This document shows, piece after piece, positions 22,010-33,423 of a stretch of 64,000 nucleotides of DNA. Location of the stretch: NCBI GenBank assembly GCA_023213315.1, contig JAKCPI010004312.1, positions 1 through 64,000 of the forward strand, written 5' to 3'. A program made the position numbers and the translations under genes. Positions within the stretch are counted from its first letter, which is position 1. Every line of letters starts with the position of its first letter. The notes under the pieces were generated by a model that was not told the origin of the DNA, ran no database searches, and was given only the letters and a program-made list of their open reading frames with translations. This DNA comes from Euborellia annulipes. Lineage: Eukaryota; Arthropoda; Insecta; Dermaptera; Anisolabididae.

Positions 22010-22170
22010 AGAAAACGCAACCAGAATGTTTTCTTTAAAAATATATTTTAACAGCTTACTTTTCGGCCTTGGTCAAAGTCATCCTCGGATGACCACCAAC
22101 AGCTCCGAGGAAGGCTTTGACCAAAGCCGAAACGTCACTGTTAAAATACATTTTTAAAAAAAAAATTTCG
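22010..22170. repeat. Short fold-back with two hammerhead-like motifs
   Basis: Arms share AAATATATTTTAACAG, GGCCTTGGTCAAAG and CATCCTCGGA in inverse orientation with an almost absent spacer. The + copy (22098-22146) is the better one. The minus copy reads CCGAGGATGACTTTG..., with GCCGAAAAG replacing GAAACG. Confidence 0.65.
22098..22146 (+). ncRNA. Hammerhead-ribozyme-like motif
   Basis: CCGAGGA (22105-22111, one change from CTGAGGA), an extra A, a 6-bp stem GGCTTT/AAAGCC with a GACC tetraloop, GAAA (22129-22132), then CGTC. AACAG upstream can pair with CTGTT downstream as stem I. The C-for-T change in the core would probably weaken activity. Confidence 0.4.
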
Positions 22171-22194
22171 TTTTTTTTTTTTTTTTATTTTTTT

Positions 22195-22475
22195 TAGAGA
22201 AGAAAAATTTCAAATCTTATTTTCACGTCCTAGGGGGGGGGGGGTGACTAACTTAAATATAAAATTTCAACCTCCTAGCTCAATTCCTTCATGCTTTAAA
22301 TTGAACCCAAACAGACACACAGACAGAACATGTCGGGAAAACCACTTTTTTTGGATTCAGGGGCCCTCAAAACGTGTATATCCATTAAAGTCTCGACATC
22401 GAATTTTCGACATGAATCCAAAACTTTCTCTCTATATATATGTATATCAACTTATACATATAGGTAAGAGGAAGT
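22195..22475 (+). repeat. Family A copy, 3' part
   Basis: Runs from the TTTTCACGTCCTAGGGG block through GAACCCAAACAGACACAC and CTCGACATCGAATTTTCGAC to a CTCTATATATAT...AGAGGAAGTAAAAA end. An expanded G12 run is present at about 22232. Confidence 0.7.
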
Positions 22476-23860
22476 AAAAATTCAAATCCGAATTGAGATT
22501 AGTTCTTTATACAAAAAGATGCGGTAACTCACCCCAGTAAAATTCTAAGTGGACTAATCATTTCTTACTTTTCTACCTAATGAAAAAAATCCCTACAAAA
22601 TTCTGCACGGGATTCGATGGGTTCCTAAGTTACCCAGTGTTATTATCTATCTCTTTATGAGAGTTTCGATATCTTCAAAAATTAATTCCGCCCCAGTAAT
22701 AATAAATTTTAGAATGACATTAAAATGTTTCTAACCCAATATCCTATTTGATAAATAGTGAATATAAATTTTAACTCAAACGGAATGCACTTAATTTTTA
22801 GTAAAATATTAAAAAACATTAATATCCCTGCGCATTATAGGGGATGGGGCATTAACCCCCTCTTTAAGGAAATGCGAGCCTTCACCGCGAAATTACTCTC
22901 AAAATAATTTGAATACATTTATAAATAATTATTTTAATTTTTATTTTATTTTAATTTTCAACCCTTAATCCACCCCTGTGTAAAAGTATATTAAGGAAAT
23001 TTGATTAACAAAAATATAGGCCATATAGAAAGTACCTATATAATGGTAAATAATGGTGACTTAAGATAAAAAATAAAAAACTAATTTTTTTTCAATGACA
23101 CGTACACTCCCCCTCCCCCTTTCAACAGCTTATATTCTCCCTCTACCCTTAGTGAAATACAAAATATTTAATTTCATATTCAAAAGAATCGTTTTTCGCA
23201 ATCAAATTATATGTTTCTTTTCAACGATAAAATGCATAATAATTACCTTTAATAAGACTCTCAAGAGGGTGTGTTGGCTGACGGAGTGGTCAGGGTGGGT
23301 TACACTATATTAATTATTCACTTTGATTCACTTTAAACACAAAAAAGAAGGCAGCGCCTGCCGGCAGGCCGCGCACTCGACTGAACGAGAGATAGACTTG
23401 TCTCTCTCTCTTTTTATAGGAATAAATAGATGGACATAGCAATTCCCTTTTTATTAAAAGTAAAAAAATACCGTTTGCTCTTATCTAACTATATTTAGAG
23501 CTGAAAAAGAATGTCAACAAGTGATTTGGAATATTCCAAGGCCTTTCTCAAATAATCAACCCTTCATTCCCCCTAATCAACCCTTAATATAATAAAATAA
23601 TAATAAACGCTATTTTTTGAATGTTTTCTATTTATTTGGCTTCGATTTAGCTAAAAAAAAATTTTAAAAACATTTTTTTTTTTTCAATTTTTCAACCCCT
23701 TATCCAATCCTAATAAATAAAATAATTAACAATGCTATCGCCTTCAGCGAGCTTCGCGACTAGTCAGAAAAAAATTAAAACCCTGAGAAACTTCCCTGGA
23801 TCCGCCTTTGGGTTTTACACAGTAGGCCTATAATTTTCTAGTATGAGTCTTACTTAGGGC
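22476..23860. other. No gene; palindromic GC island and Helitron-like hairpin
   Basis: GCCTGCCGGCAGGC near 23358 is a perfect palindrome. 23735-23761 (GCGAGCTTCGCGACTAGT) resembles a Helitron 3' end with CTAG followed by T, but there is no supporting body. The frames here are short and unrecognised. Confidence 0.4.
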
Positions 23861-24145
23861 CAGGTGGTTTTCAAACTTTATGTTACAACCCTCCCTTAAA
23901 AATATTTAATCGTATGACGCCCCCCCCCTCCCCCCACACACACACACATTTAATAAAATAATTCAAAAACAAAAATTTTTAATACTAAATTAAAAACTCC
24001 GCCCCAGAATTTTCTAAATTATTTTATTATTTTATTTATAAAACTAGCAATCATTTGGAAAATTGATCTTGGTGGCCAATATTCGCGCCTCCCCTTAGAC
24101 TAGTCCGCGCCTCCCTAGGAGGCCCTCACAGTTTGGAAAACGCTG
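23861..24145. mobile_element. hAT-like MITE, sister of 21700-21957
   Basis: The left CAGGTGGTTTTCAAACT and right AGTTTGGAAAACGCTG ends are inverted relatives. The inner ATATTTAATCGTATGACGCC and AATATTCGCGCCTCCCCTTAG blocks match the sister. No clean target duplication. Confidence 0.65.
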
Positions 24146-24379
24146 GCATAGAGAGTCTAATAAATAAAATATTATCTAGCCGATATTCTTTTCTTCATAC
24201 ATTAACGATTATCCAGCTATAAAATCTACATCTCGTAGTGAATATTTTTCTATATTTATAAATTTTACAAGTTGTATTCTAATATATTAAATACAAATCT
24301 GTCGACACAAAAGTGTCACAAACACAGAACACATCTTTCCACTCACACTAGATTTTAGTATTTCAAAAACCTTTTTGGA

Positions 24380-24600
24380 GTCTTTTGTATTTGGTTGAAT
24401 ATTTTGGCCATCTTCAGTTCATAACTTGTTCTTTTATTTTTTTATTTTTAATGTTGCACGCACTTGTTGAGTCCATTCCTAGACGTCAAGAGTTGACCAC
24501 GATCCTCTGGTGCGCTGAGACGTTTCGGGCAAAATTTATTGATCCATCCTCAGTCTTTCTTCTTCAATAGACTAGCACACACATCATCTTATATGTAAAT
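24380..24600 (-). repeat. Degenerate hammerhead-like repeat
   Basis: The minus strand carries CTGAGGATGG (24553-24544), GCCC and GAAACGTCTCAG. A second partial motif, CTGAAGATGGCC, is inverse of about 24405-24416. The arms of a fold-back can no longer be aligned. Confidence 0.4.
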
Positions 24601-25375
24601 TATAATAGGTACTTGTACTCACATTTACTTGTGTACCTAAAATTGTCATCTTTGTGTAAATGATAACTTTGAAATAATAAAAGTTGCCTGAAGGATCTCT
24701 TTTATTGTTGCAAACTGATTTTGAAGCAAAAGCTTTACCTCTGTTCAAAAAAAAAAACAAATATAATTAGAAAAGTTCTCAATTAATATTGTTTAAAATC
24801 TCTAATTCTGAGAAATCTTAAAAGAGAATTCTTTGTAAATATTTGAATTCTAATCATTTTTTTTCAAATCCGTTCAACATGAAAACTCCCGATCTATTTA
24901 TTTACATAATATTTGATGACGAGAAGGGTGTTAAACCTAAAAAAAAAAAGGTAGCAGAGTATGTCCATCCATAGAAAATCAATGAATCGTCGTCGTTCGG
25001 CCCCGTCCCCTTGATTGGATCCAATTTGTTTATTCGATCGAAAGTTTTTCCAAGCAGAGATAATCCGATAAATCGTTTCACATAGTTGGCTAAAAAGTTC
25101 TTTTCCTCTTCAGGCCCCTTGGGTGCGTGTGTGTGTTTGCGTTTAACTACACGTGCATGAATTTGTTGGAATTTGCTTACCCTTAGAGTTAAAAAAAAAA
25201 AAAATTGTTAACACTCACTGACAAAAAGAGAGAAAATTTTCAGGATATGCCAACTATTTAAACATTTTGAATGTAAATTATTTTAGATACATAGGGCTTA
25301 GAGATGAGATGGTGGTAGTCCAATCAGGAACAAACAGAAGAAGAAAAAACTGTAGCTAGTTTTATTTCATTTTTT
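24601..25375. other. No gene recognised
   Basis: AT-rich with short A and GT tracts. No coding, RNA or named repeat is seen. Confidence 0.45.
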
Positions 25376-25828
25376 TTTTTTTACTTTCTCTTACCCTATA
25401 TATGAAATATATGAAGAAAGTAAAAGAGCTACGAGGTTGAAATTTTATATTTAAGTTAGACACCTTCTCAAGGGGTGAAAATAAGCTTTTGAACAAAATC
25501 GGCCAAAGAGTATTAGTACTTTTTCAGTTTTTTTTATTTTCTCAAAATTCGCTCCAAGGATTTTGATTAAAATGCTCTTTAAAAAGTATATTAGAGAAAT
25601 TTTTCGTGGAAATCGTTTGAAGTACACTACACATTACTGATGTGGAAGCATTCGTAGCGCAGCGCCATCTATGAATGAATCGGGTGGTCAAGTTTGGAAC
25701 TTAAGTGCTAAGAGCAACTAAGTATATCTCGACTAAAAAAATCTGGTGTGACAAGCACAGTACACAACTCTCTCTTGCCAAAGGGGCCAAAAGTTGTGTG
25801 CTGTGCGACCAGTCACACCAGTTTTTGT
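25376..25828 (-). repeat. Family A copy, minus strand, both ends present
   Basis: The outer end is TTTACTTTCTCTTACCC (the inverse of the GGTAAGAGAAAGTAAA terminus) and the inner end is the TCTGGTGTGAC...GTCACACCAG hairpin at 25740-25822. The middle is shortened. This shows that the family runs from hairpin to AGAGAAAGTAAA. Confidence 0.7.
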
Positions 25829-26083
25829 TTTATTGATTTCCCATTTTGTTGATGGAGTCTTTTGTTTTTATTTATTGTCATATAATAAGATTATTTCTCA
25901 CAAATTTGTTTTTTTTTAAATCTTATTTGAACGTAACCCTTTTAACATAACATTTTTTATATTAAATGTGGTTAGATTTAATTTTTGAGAGACAAATTTT
26001 TGAGCAAATCATATCTTACTATGTAATGTATTGTTTATGAAATTTTAATTTTACTAGTGATGAAATCTAAAAAACTCATAAAT

Positions 26084-26116
26084 CTATTCCACCGTAGCTC
26101 AACTGAAAGAGCTGTC
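26084..26116 (+). repeat. tRNA-like 5' half
   Basis: CCGTAGCTCAACTGAAAGAG resembles a tRNA D-arm and box A. No anticodon or T arm follows before the MITE at 26150. Likely a SINE head remnant. Confidence 0.35.
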
Positions 26117-26149
26117 GAGGAGAAACAATTCCTTTCTTTGAAGTAATTA

Positions 26150-26665
26150 CACTGTGCGTCAAAAATAACATCACATTTTGTTTCTTCTTAAGAACTGCTC
26201 TTATCTACCTTAATGATACTCTTATTTAAGAGAAACATTTAATATGAAATATCTTATACATTTCTAAGTAAATTTAACACAAATACAAATTATTTTAATC
26301 AATTTAATACAATTTAAATAAAATATGTCGGTATTCAATTTGAGAGACAAGTCAACGTAATCTTGCTATGTTTTGTTGGATATTAATTCAAAATTTTGTT
26401 TTTATTAGTATTTTCAATAAAATAGACTGAGAAAAACTGAAATGGAAAGATTATTTTAAAATTTCAGAAATTTGGCGTTAAATTTCGACATTTTTGTCTT
26501 TGTTTTATTTAAATATTAATTATTTATTAAAATGATTTAGATTTATGTTAAATTTACTTAGAAATTTTTAAGTATATTTCATGTAAAACGTTTAATAAAT
26601 TACAGTATCATTAGAATAGGTATTTTTAGGAAAAAAACAAGTGTTTTTTTTTTTGACGCGAAGTG
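26150..26665. mobile_element. Harbinger-like fold-back MITE with TTA duplication
   Basis: Flanked by TTA at 26147-26149 and 26666-26668. Termini CACTGTGCGTCAAAAA and its diverged inverse (GACGCGAAGTG) begin arms of about 130-140 bases that remain alignable (AATGATACT, ATGAAATAT.TTA, TTTCTAAGTAAATTTAAC). Three-base TTA duplications fit PIF/Harbinger. No transposase. The class rests on the flank only. Confidence 0.65.
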
Positions 26666-26749
26666 TTAAAATTAATAATATGTGAATCAAAAATAAAAAA
26701 AAAAATAAATAAAGTAACGCCATCGTTCATTTAGAATAAATATAATTTA

Positions 26750-26963
26750 TTAAATAGCGGGCATTTAAACGCGCGTCTAGCAGGCAGCTGTCACTTCACT
26801 TAGCTATAAAGTCAGTTGCAAAAGATGGCGCAAGTAGTAAGGCCAGCGACGGCCCGTAAGCCCTGCGGGTAGCCAGCCCTTGGAGGCGTGCGTGACGTCA
26901 TCAGTTGCACGCTTATGCCACGCGACCGCACCAGCCGCGATGCGATGTGCCTGCCTCAAGGCG

Positions 26964-27003
<40 letters not shown>

Positions 27004-27085
27004 ACGCACACCAACACAAACAAACTCATCTGCTTCTTCTCTCAAGGCTCGGAACAGCCTAGAGCCAGAGAACTCGATCAAAACA
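26750..27085. promoter_or_regulatory. CpG-rich patch with CRE palindrome
   Basis: In strong contrast to the flanks, this stretch is GC- and CpG-rich. It carries GCTATAAAG (26800), TGACGTCA (26893-26900) directly followed by TCAGTTG, which resembles an arthropod initiator, and a (CT)n tract at about 26967-26998. It could be a promoter, an enhancer, or the remnant of a GC-rich mobile element. No credible coding frame starts here; the frames that overlap read through the CT tract. Confidence 0.3.
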
Positions 27086-27372
27086 CGTCCAATCATCATC
27101 AACCAACTCTACAAATAATACAAATAATATCAATTTTGTAGAGTATTTTTGTGTTTACGAAAGAATTTCGGATCATTCATAATTGAAAATTGATTTTCTA
27201 TAGATGCAAATCCAAAAAGGATGTTCTAAAAATACAAATAAAAATATTGAATAACAATTTCATTTGCGATCGTTTTCATTCAAAGAAATTTCCTCTCAAA
27301 TGGGATGAAGAAAGATGAAAAAATAATGGAAAAACATTTGTTCCTTAAAATTCACAAACTTAATAAATTAGA

Positions 27373-27470
27373 AAAAATCTGGTGCGGCAAAAGGTAAGAG
27401 AAAGTTGTGTTCTGGGTTTGTTACACCAGATTTTTTGTGTCGACATATATCATTAATTTCCGCAGATCAG
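27373..27470 (+). repeat. Family A hairpin end
   Basis: AAAAATCTGGTG...CACCAGATTTTT with a shortened stem, then GTGTCGACATATAT as in other copies. It is cut by a hAT-like end at 27473. Confidence 0.65.
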
Positions 27471-27472
27471 GG

Positions 27473-27553
27473 GAGTATATAAAGGGCTGGGGGTGAGGGC
27501 CCCCGATATTTTTCAAATATACAGTATATAGACCTACACATATAATGGTATAT
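27473..27553 (+). mobile_element. hAT-like element, left-end fragment
   Basis: CAGGGGAGTATATAAAG and the following GGGCCCCCGA...TTTTCAAATATACAGTATATA match the left end of the element at 62066-62458. It is interrupted by the MITE at 27562. The right end is not seen. Confidence 0.5.
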
Positions 27554-27561
27554 GCTATAAC

Positions 27562-27803
27562 CAGTGGCGTAACGTATTTTAGCTAGGCCCCGCCGCAACC
27601 TTTTTTTCGGGCTCCATTCAGGGCCGAAAACGAAATTTTTGCCGCCTTGCGCAAAAATTTTTTTATTTGCTTCCCATTAAAATCATTTTACGTTTTTAAC
27701 AAAATTTTTGCCGCATTGTCCGAAATTTTTGGCAAAGCCCGGCCCGCGGGCCCCCACAAGGTCCGGGGCCCCGGGGTTTGCGGGGGTGTACGTTACGCCA
27801 CTG
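27562..27803. mobile_element. hAT MITE with 15-bp TIRs and 8-bp target duplication
   Basis: Perfect terminal inverted repeats CAGTGGCGTAACGTA. The flanks GCTATAAC (27554-27561) and GCTATGAC (27804-27811) differ at one base, giving an 8-bp hAT-type duplication. It is 242 bp. The interior is GC-rich with AAATTTTTGCCGC and an ATCATTTTACG block related to the module shared by other hAT-like elements. No coding. Confidence 0.82.
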
Positions 27804-27965
27804 GCTATGACCAATATCTATATTTTTATATGAAAAAATGCGCCGCATAAAAAAAATTAAATATATTAATATATAAGCAATTTTATTTAATATTTTGTCT
27901 TTGGCAGGGCCGGGCCATTGGAGCTCAGGTAAAATCAGAAAGAATTTGGAGTAAAAAAAAAATCA

Positions 27966-28336
27966 ACTGTTAGACTACCCTGCCATCTATTGCAAGAATG
28001 CTGAACTAATTTGACAGTTGATTTTTAAATAAATCATCTAAGCTTATTTTAAAAATTTCTTAATTAATATCTGATTAATAATAAGAATAAATTCATTTTT
28101 GAATTTAAAAAAAATTAAAGATTATTGGGACAGATTGTTTTTTTGTATTTGTCTTGATAACAAAAAAATTAATTACGATAATTTTTTAATAAGTCATTAA
28201 AAAAATTATAGCTCGATGTCCCAATAATCTCTTATGAATTTAATTCATTTAAAAAAAACCGCATTGAAAAATTCCTTATAATAGTCTAGTTTTTTTTTTT
28301 TAAGTACGTTTAGACGTCGCTCCTGAACCCCCTTAA
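27966..28336 (-). mobile_element. TTAA MITE, copy 3, truncated
   Basis: The minus-strand 5' part, ending at TTAA 28333-28336. It breaks off at the CTGTTAGACTA block, so the distal third is missing. The inner inverted pair is present. Confidence 0.7.
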
Positions 28337-29212
28337 ACACCATTCCATCCCCTTTTTTTTCCTTTTTTTTTATTCATTTAATAAATTCAGATTTTATTCT
28401 CTCTCCCATAAGAAAAAGAAGAGGGAGAGGAAAAAAAAACCATTTCACTGAGTATACACATCATTTATCTAATAGATTTTTTGGAAATTTAATCCCACCA
28501 GACTCTGATGTTGACGTCATCATCAGAACCCAAAGATGATCCGTCTCTTTGTTGACAAACTTGTCTTTACTTTTGAATTAATCAAAAAAATAAAAAGATT
28601 TTTTTCCTTTACCCCCTCCTTCCATTCAATCATATTTTTAATCCCAGAGGCGAATATAAATGGATATTTGATAAAATTTCTTATATAATTAAATATAAAA
28701 GCTGAAATTGTCCCGTATTTTTTTTTTTTTTTATGTTTCTCATTTACATAACAAATAGAAGGGGATCTTCATCTTCAATATTTCTTTATTATCCTTTAAA
28801 TGACATTATCCGATTTAGGATAAAAAAAAAATAAGTCGTTTTAGAAAAATAAAAAAATTATCCTTATAAAACAGACCTCATTTAATTTTTAATGAAAAAA
28901 GAAAAAAAAATGTCAGACTGCATTGCTTTTCATTGACGACATCATTTATCTTAAATTTTATCTCTAAAATAAAGAGAAAATATTGCCATAATCCCTCATT
29001 GTTCTGAAAAAGGAGGCGTATTCTGGAGATTCCAATGTAAATTATCTCCAGAATTGTTTTTTTCAAATTTTGAATTTAAAATACTGTAGTTGAAATACGT
29101 TGCCCCTAAATAGTCAAAAAATTTTAAATAAGGCCAATACGACTATATCAAGGTGATATATAAATTTTTATAGTTGGAAAAAATTAAAGTATTGATAATA
29201 TAAATACTATCT
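28337..29212. other. No gene; one CRE palindrome
   Basis: AT-rich. TGACGTCA at 28512-28519 lies in a short stretch of mixed sequence (28495-28560). No frame of note. Confidence 0.45.
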
Positions 29213-30012
29213 AAAAAAATCTGGTGTGTCTGGTCGCACAGCACACAACTTTCCCTTACCTTCAGTAACGAAAAGTTGTTTTGTGCTTGTCTCACTGGAA
29301 TTTTTCGTGTCGACATATATTTTACGACAGTACGGTAAATTTGAATTTAAGATTTTTTTTTTAACATTCACACTTTTTTCTTATTCACACTCACACAAAC
29401 ATTCACACAGTCTTTTCGGCACCTTAAGACTTTACGATAACCGTTATATATATATTATAATATCTATTGGGAGTCCAGGCATTTGAATTTCAAGAAGTAA
29501 AATTTATAAGTATGGGAAAATATTTCTATTTTGTTACCATAGCAACCATTTCTACTATCTTTCCTATGAAGTTCAGAGTAAAGTAGTCTTCAGAAGATTT
29601 GAATCGCAAAATGAGAATATACATTTTAAAGAGCATCTAAAAAATAGTTGATTTATGAATTTAAAAAAAAAAATCGTTTTGAGAAAATCGAAAAAAACTG
29701 AAAAAGTGCATCAGTAAAGTACTGGTAATCTTTGGCTAATTTTGTTCAAAAGCTTATTTTCACGCCCTAGGTGGGTGTCTAACTTAAATATAAGATTTCA
29801 ACCTCGTAGCTCAATTCCTTCATGCTTTAAATTGAACCCAGACACACAGACAGACCATGTCGCGAAAATCACTTTTTTGGATTCAGGGGACCTCAAAACG
29901 TGAAGATCCATCAAAATCTCGACATCGAATTTTCGACATGAATCCAACCCAGAAAGCTCTCACTTTCTCTCTATATATATTAACATATACAGAGCTAAGA
30001 GAAAGTAAAAAA
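29213..30012 (+). repeat. Family A, most complete copy, with nested SINE piece
   Basis: Starts with the TCTGGTGTG hairpin (29220-29310). It runs through CATTTTAAAGAGCATCT, TGCATCAGTAAAGTACTGG, TTCCTTCATGCTTTAAATTG and CTCGACATCGAATTTTCGAC. It ends with CTCTATATATAT...GAGAAAGTAAAAA. A SINE-1 tail on the minus strand (29356-29487: inverse of GTGTGAATG blocks and the GACTGTGTGAATG motif) is inserted. Without it the unit is roughly 670 bases. Confidence 0.7.
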
Positions 30013-30084
30013 AAAATAATAATAGCCAACAAAATGGAGGAAGTTCGTTTATATAATGATTTGAATAAACACAGGGCGGTAGCG

Positions 30085-30171
30085 CCTCGGTCTAGACGTG
30101 AAATCCGCCCAAGGCGCCGGCCGCTTTTCATAACTAAAGAAAGGCCGCCGAAGACGGGCAGTGCGGCTAGT
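30085..30171 (+). mobile_element. Helitron-like 3' end fragment
   Basis: GGCCGCCGAAGACGGGCAG, GCGG, CTAG (30167-30170), then T. It aligns with the end at 9427-9453 apart from a weaker hairpin. The upstream body is short and GC-rich (CGCCTCGG, CGCCGGCCG). Confidence 0.5.
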
Positions 30172-31165
30172 TAATTTTATTTTTTATTTTTGCCATAGGC
30201 TTAAAATATATTTAATTTCCAAGAAAAATATTTTTTCTCAAATATCGGATGGGATTACCCCTTCCCCCCCCCTTCCCTTGTATCCGCCCTTGTCTAGAGG
30301 TCGAATTTTTTGATGATTACAATATTAAGAGAAAGTAAAAATACGACGTAAATAAAAACCCCTTGTTCGATTAGCAATTTATCAATAAGAAGAAAAAAAA
30401 AAAACCCTTTGAGCACACAATGTGATAACTCTTTGGTATTCAGATAGCATGCTTCCTGCCAACGCTAATTCATTTTTTTTCTTCTTCAAGCAAAACGGGA
30501 TATTTCCAATAAAAATTTCTTCTTTTAATCAGATAAAAGATTGAATTAAATATAAATTTTTTTTTTTTTGTTAGAAAATTCCTTAATTCTAATTAAGAAA
30601 GAATTACAAGTTAAAAGAAAAAATCGAGAGCAACACATTATCTCCCGCTCATTGAAGTCTCCGATAAACTTTTTATGTTTTTTTCTCTCTTTCTTTCTTT
30701 TTTTTTTTGGTTCCAAGATAATCTGACTCATTGACTTCTCACCCGCGCAACTTCTTCTTTAGACAGACAGTCAATATAGATTAGGTGAAGGGTTTTCTCT
30801 CCCCCCCACCCAGAATGGGGGGAGGGTTCTTCGTCTTCAGAACCGATGAGGTAAAAATCAATGAATTGGGAATGAGGGGCTCCTGCCTGTAAAAACTCGC
30901 CGCTTGTTCATTAGCCAAGGTATTTCCAACTGAGACCGGCAGGTAGCCACACACACACACACACACACACACTTATAAGAGAGAGATATATCTATATACT
31001 AACATAGAATTACTAAACTCCCATTTCCATAGTAATCATCTGTTGTTGTTCAGATAGTGAAATTGTGTCGGCATAACAACGCTCTCTAATTATTAATTAA
31101 ATGCTTATTAATAAATTCTTTTACGAATAGCTATGAGAAATTAAGATTTTTTTTTTTTAGCAACC
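30172..31165. other. No gene; CA microsatellite
   Basis: C9 run near 30267, T and CTTT tracts near 30690, and a (CA)n tract at about 30951-30972. Apparent frames run through these tracts. Confidence 0.45.
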
Positions 31166-31167
31166 TT

Positions 31168-31765
31168 TAGTTAGGGATGGAAAAGGCGCTCGAATAATCG
31201 TTCGATTTTGGAATCGACTCGATATTTTTCGATTCTCTGAATCGATTAATCATTTCTGAAAGTCGACTTTTCGACTTTCAAATCGACTTTTTAAAAACTC
31301 GTGAAGATAACGCAGTGCTTAAATATATTTATTTGTTTATAAGATTTATTATGTATTTAAACATTTTATTAAATACAACACACACAAATATTGTTTTCAA
31401 TATTTTTATAAAAGAATATTCTATCCAGAAATTGCACGTGATATGGCACCGAACATTAAAATAAAATATGAAAGTTGAGTATCAAAATAAAACATTAAAA
31501 TTGAGGAATTAAGAATGCCACATATCTTCACTAACCGATCTTAGAAAGCGTGTTGATTGGTGTGTTATGTGTAGGTTTTAAAAGAAAGATGAAAGTCAAT
31601 CAATGAAAACGTTACAAACCATATTACCATCGGATACCAAGTATTGTAAGAAAAAAGTCGAAGTCGTCCAGTGAGAATCGATTCTAATCGATTTGAAAGA
31701 GTTTCAACTTGATTCTAAAAAGTCGATTATTTTCAGTAAAAGATCGATTCTTGAGTCAGAGTGGT
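31168..31765 (+). mobile_element. Family C TIR element, uninterrupted copy
   Basis: It begins TTAGGGATGGAAAAGGCGC and continues through TCGAATAATCG, the AAATCGACTTTTT block and TGCACGTGATATGGCACCG to TTCTTGAGTCAGAGT. TAGTTAG is present just outside both ends and may be part of the target duplication. The extreme right TIR is missing. The best internal reference for the family. Confidence 0.7.
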
Positions 31766-32174
31766 AGTTAGCAAAATCAATCGGTGAGTCTTCTCTGTCT
31801 TAAAATTTTCTCATATAAATGTTCTTTTTTTTTTATCCCGCTCTGGGAGTAAATACGCGATATTTCAAATGTTCACCTCGTGGTTAATATTGTGTGGTTA
31901 AAGCCAAATTTTTGAATTACCACGACACTGATCAAAACCAAAATTAAAATTAAAAAGAAATTATATTTTGTTATCATGATAATCATTTCTCTTATCTTTC
32001 CTATGAAGCACAAGAGTAAAATGTGCTTATAAATCGTGTTAAAATCAGTTCTAACATCCTCTCTGAGACGGATTCTACCCAGTCACGTGATTAGACTCAG
32101 ATTAATATTTTTTAAAACCTTTCTAAAAGTACTGACGTCAATGAACAAGGAATTTCCGAATTCCAGATCCGGGA
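31766..32174. other. Family A fragment and one CRE palindrome
   Basis: 31960-32045 retains family A blocks (TTATCATGATAATCATTTC, CTTTCCTATGAAG). TGACGTCA lies at 32133-32140. No gene. Confidence 0.45.
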
Positions 32175-32690
32175 TTATTATTATTTTTTTTATTTGAAAT
32201 TCCTACCGGGATCACTATTTATTTACCCGAAGTGCTTAAGGGCCTGAAGACACACATCTCAAACCCAACCGGCCTCTGGCTGTAGTCTTCTACCGGCACC
32301 CCGTGAAGTTACATTATTTCCTATCTTTAACTCCTCCTTCTGCGTTTGTTTCTAGCTAACGAGCTAATTCTTATTTCTGGTTCCTTTTATCCAAACTCTT
32401 CTATCCTAGTTTGAGGAGGGACTCCTCAGCTCCGACTCCTTTCGAAGAATGCATCACTGAGAGGAAATCTTCTTTACGTCCCTTCAGGACGAGATGTCCC
32501 AGCCACTCCTCGTAGAGTTGCCTGGGGGCTATTGTGGGGAGGTCCAATATTCCATTCCATTGCCTGCTTTTGTTTACATAAAATACATATTTTTATTTAA
32601 TGAAAAAATCCCGCACGTCCTGGATTTGAACAGGGATCTTCTTTGTGGAAGCCGACTCACTAGCCCGCTTCACCAGCGAGTTTTGTTTTT
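32175..32690 (-). mobile_element. tRNA-derived SINE, family 2, minus strand
   Basis: The inverse of the 9832 copy. The tRNA-like head lies at about 32620-32690 with box B CTGTTCAAATCC in inverse. The ATGCATCACTGAGAG block and CCCAACCGG...AGACACACATCTCA tail follow. It ends in ATT repeats at 32175. Diverged, and no clear target duplication. Confidence 0.75.
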
Positions 32691-33369
32691 TAACATGCGA
32701 AAGAGCTTATTAAAAAAGGCAATGGCGCATTAAAATATAATCAATTTTCATTAGAAAAAATAATTTTTGAGTTGTGTCTTGTATTTAACATACCACCGAA
32801 CTCATTAAAACAATTTTTAATTTAACTAAATAAAATCAACCTTCTTTTTCTCTCTGTTTAATATTTGATAAATCACCTGATGACGCTGATCACTAATATA
32901 TATTTTATTATCAATGTTGAAAATAACTTTTTGTCATTAGATCTTTCTTTTTCTGACATGAAACAACAGGTATTTTTTTTTTTTTATCTTTTCTAAGGGT
33001 ATTCATTATCTTATCTTAACCTTTACGAAAATAGAGAAACTAATTATGGAGATATTTTTAGAAGGAGATAGAAAAAAAGAAGAGGATTATTAAGGAATTG
33101 TTTTCTAATAAACCTTTGGTTCAAAATATAATTGACATTAGATTATCATTATTCGTCTGATTAACTTGTATACTTAAGCGCAAATATTAAGACTTTAAAA
33201 TTTATCGAAACAAAAATTATGTTGTAAAATCGTAAAATATCAATTTTTCTGACATGTCCAAATTCGTTTGTTGCTGGCTCATTGCAAACATCCAATCAGG
33301 ACAATCTCTTGATTGCAAAATATACTCACATACGTAACTTAAGGGGCCAGTGGAATATAATTTTGTTAA
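32691..33369. other. No gene recognised
   Basis: AT-rich sequence with T12 near 32970. 33260-33340 is of mixed composition but holds no recognised motif. Confidence 0.45.
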
Positions 33370-33414
33370 TTCTGTTCTGGAGATGGGTGGCGTTTAGTCC
33401 CCCGAAACTTCTAC
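33370..33414 (+). ncRNA. Hammerhead-like motif, diverged
   Basis: CTGGAGA (33377-33383), an extra T, GGG...CCC stem, GAAA (33403-33406), CTTCT. CTGT upstream and ACAG downstream can pair. Close relative of the motif at 54716 (both have GGCGTTTAGTCCCC or GACGTTTAGTCCCC). No opposite arm. Confidence 0.35.
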
Positions 33415-33423
33415 AGGGCATAA

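Noticed and set aside
23735..23761. Helitron 3' end ending CTAGT
   Set aside because: Hairpin is suggestive but no matching body or sister copy; left as a note only.
26880..27141. Three overlapping frames through a CT microsatellite (Ser-Leu repeats)
   Set aside because: All three depend on the dinucleotide repeat staying open in every frame.
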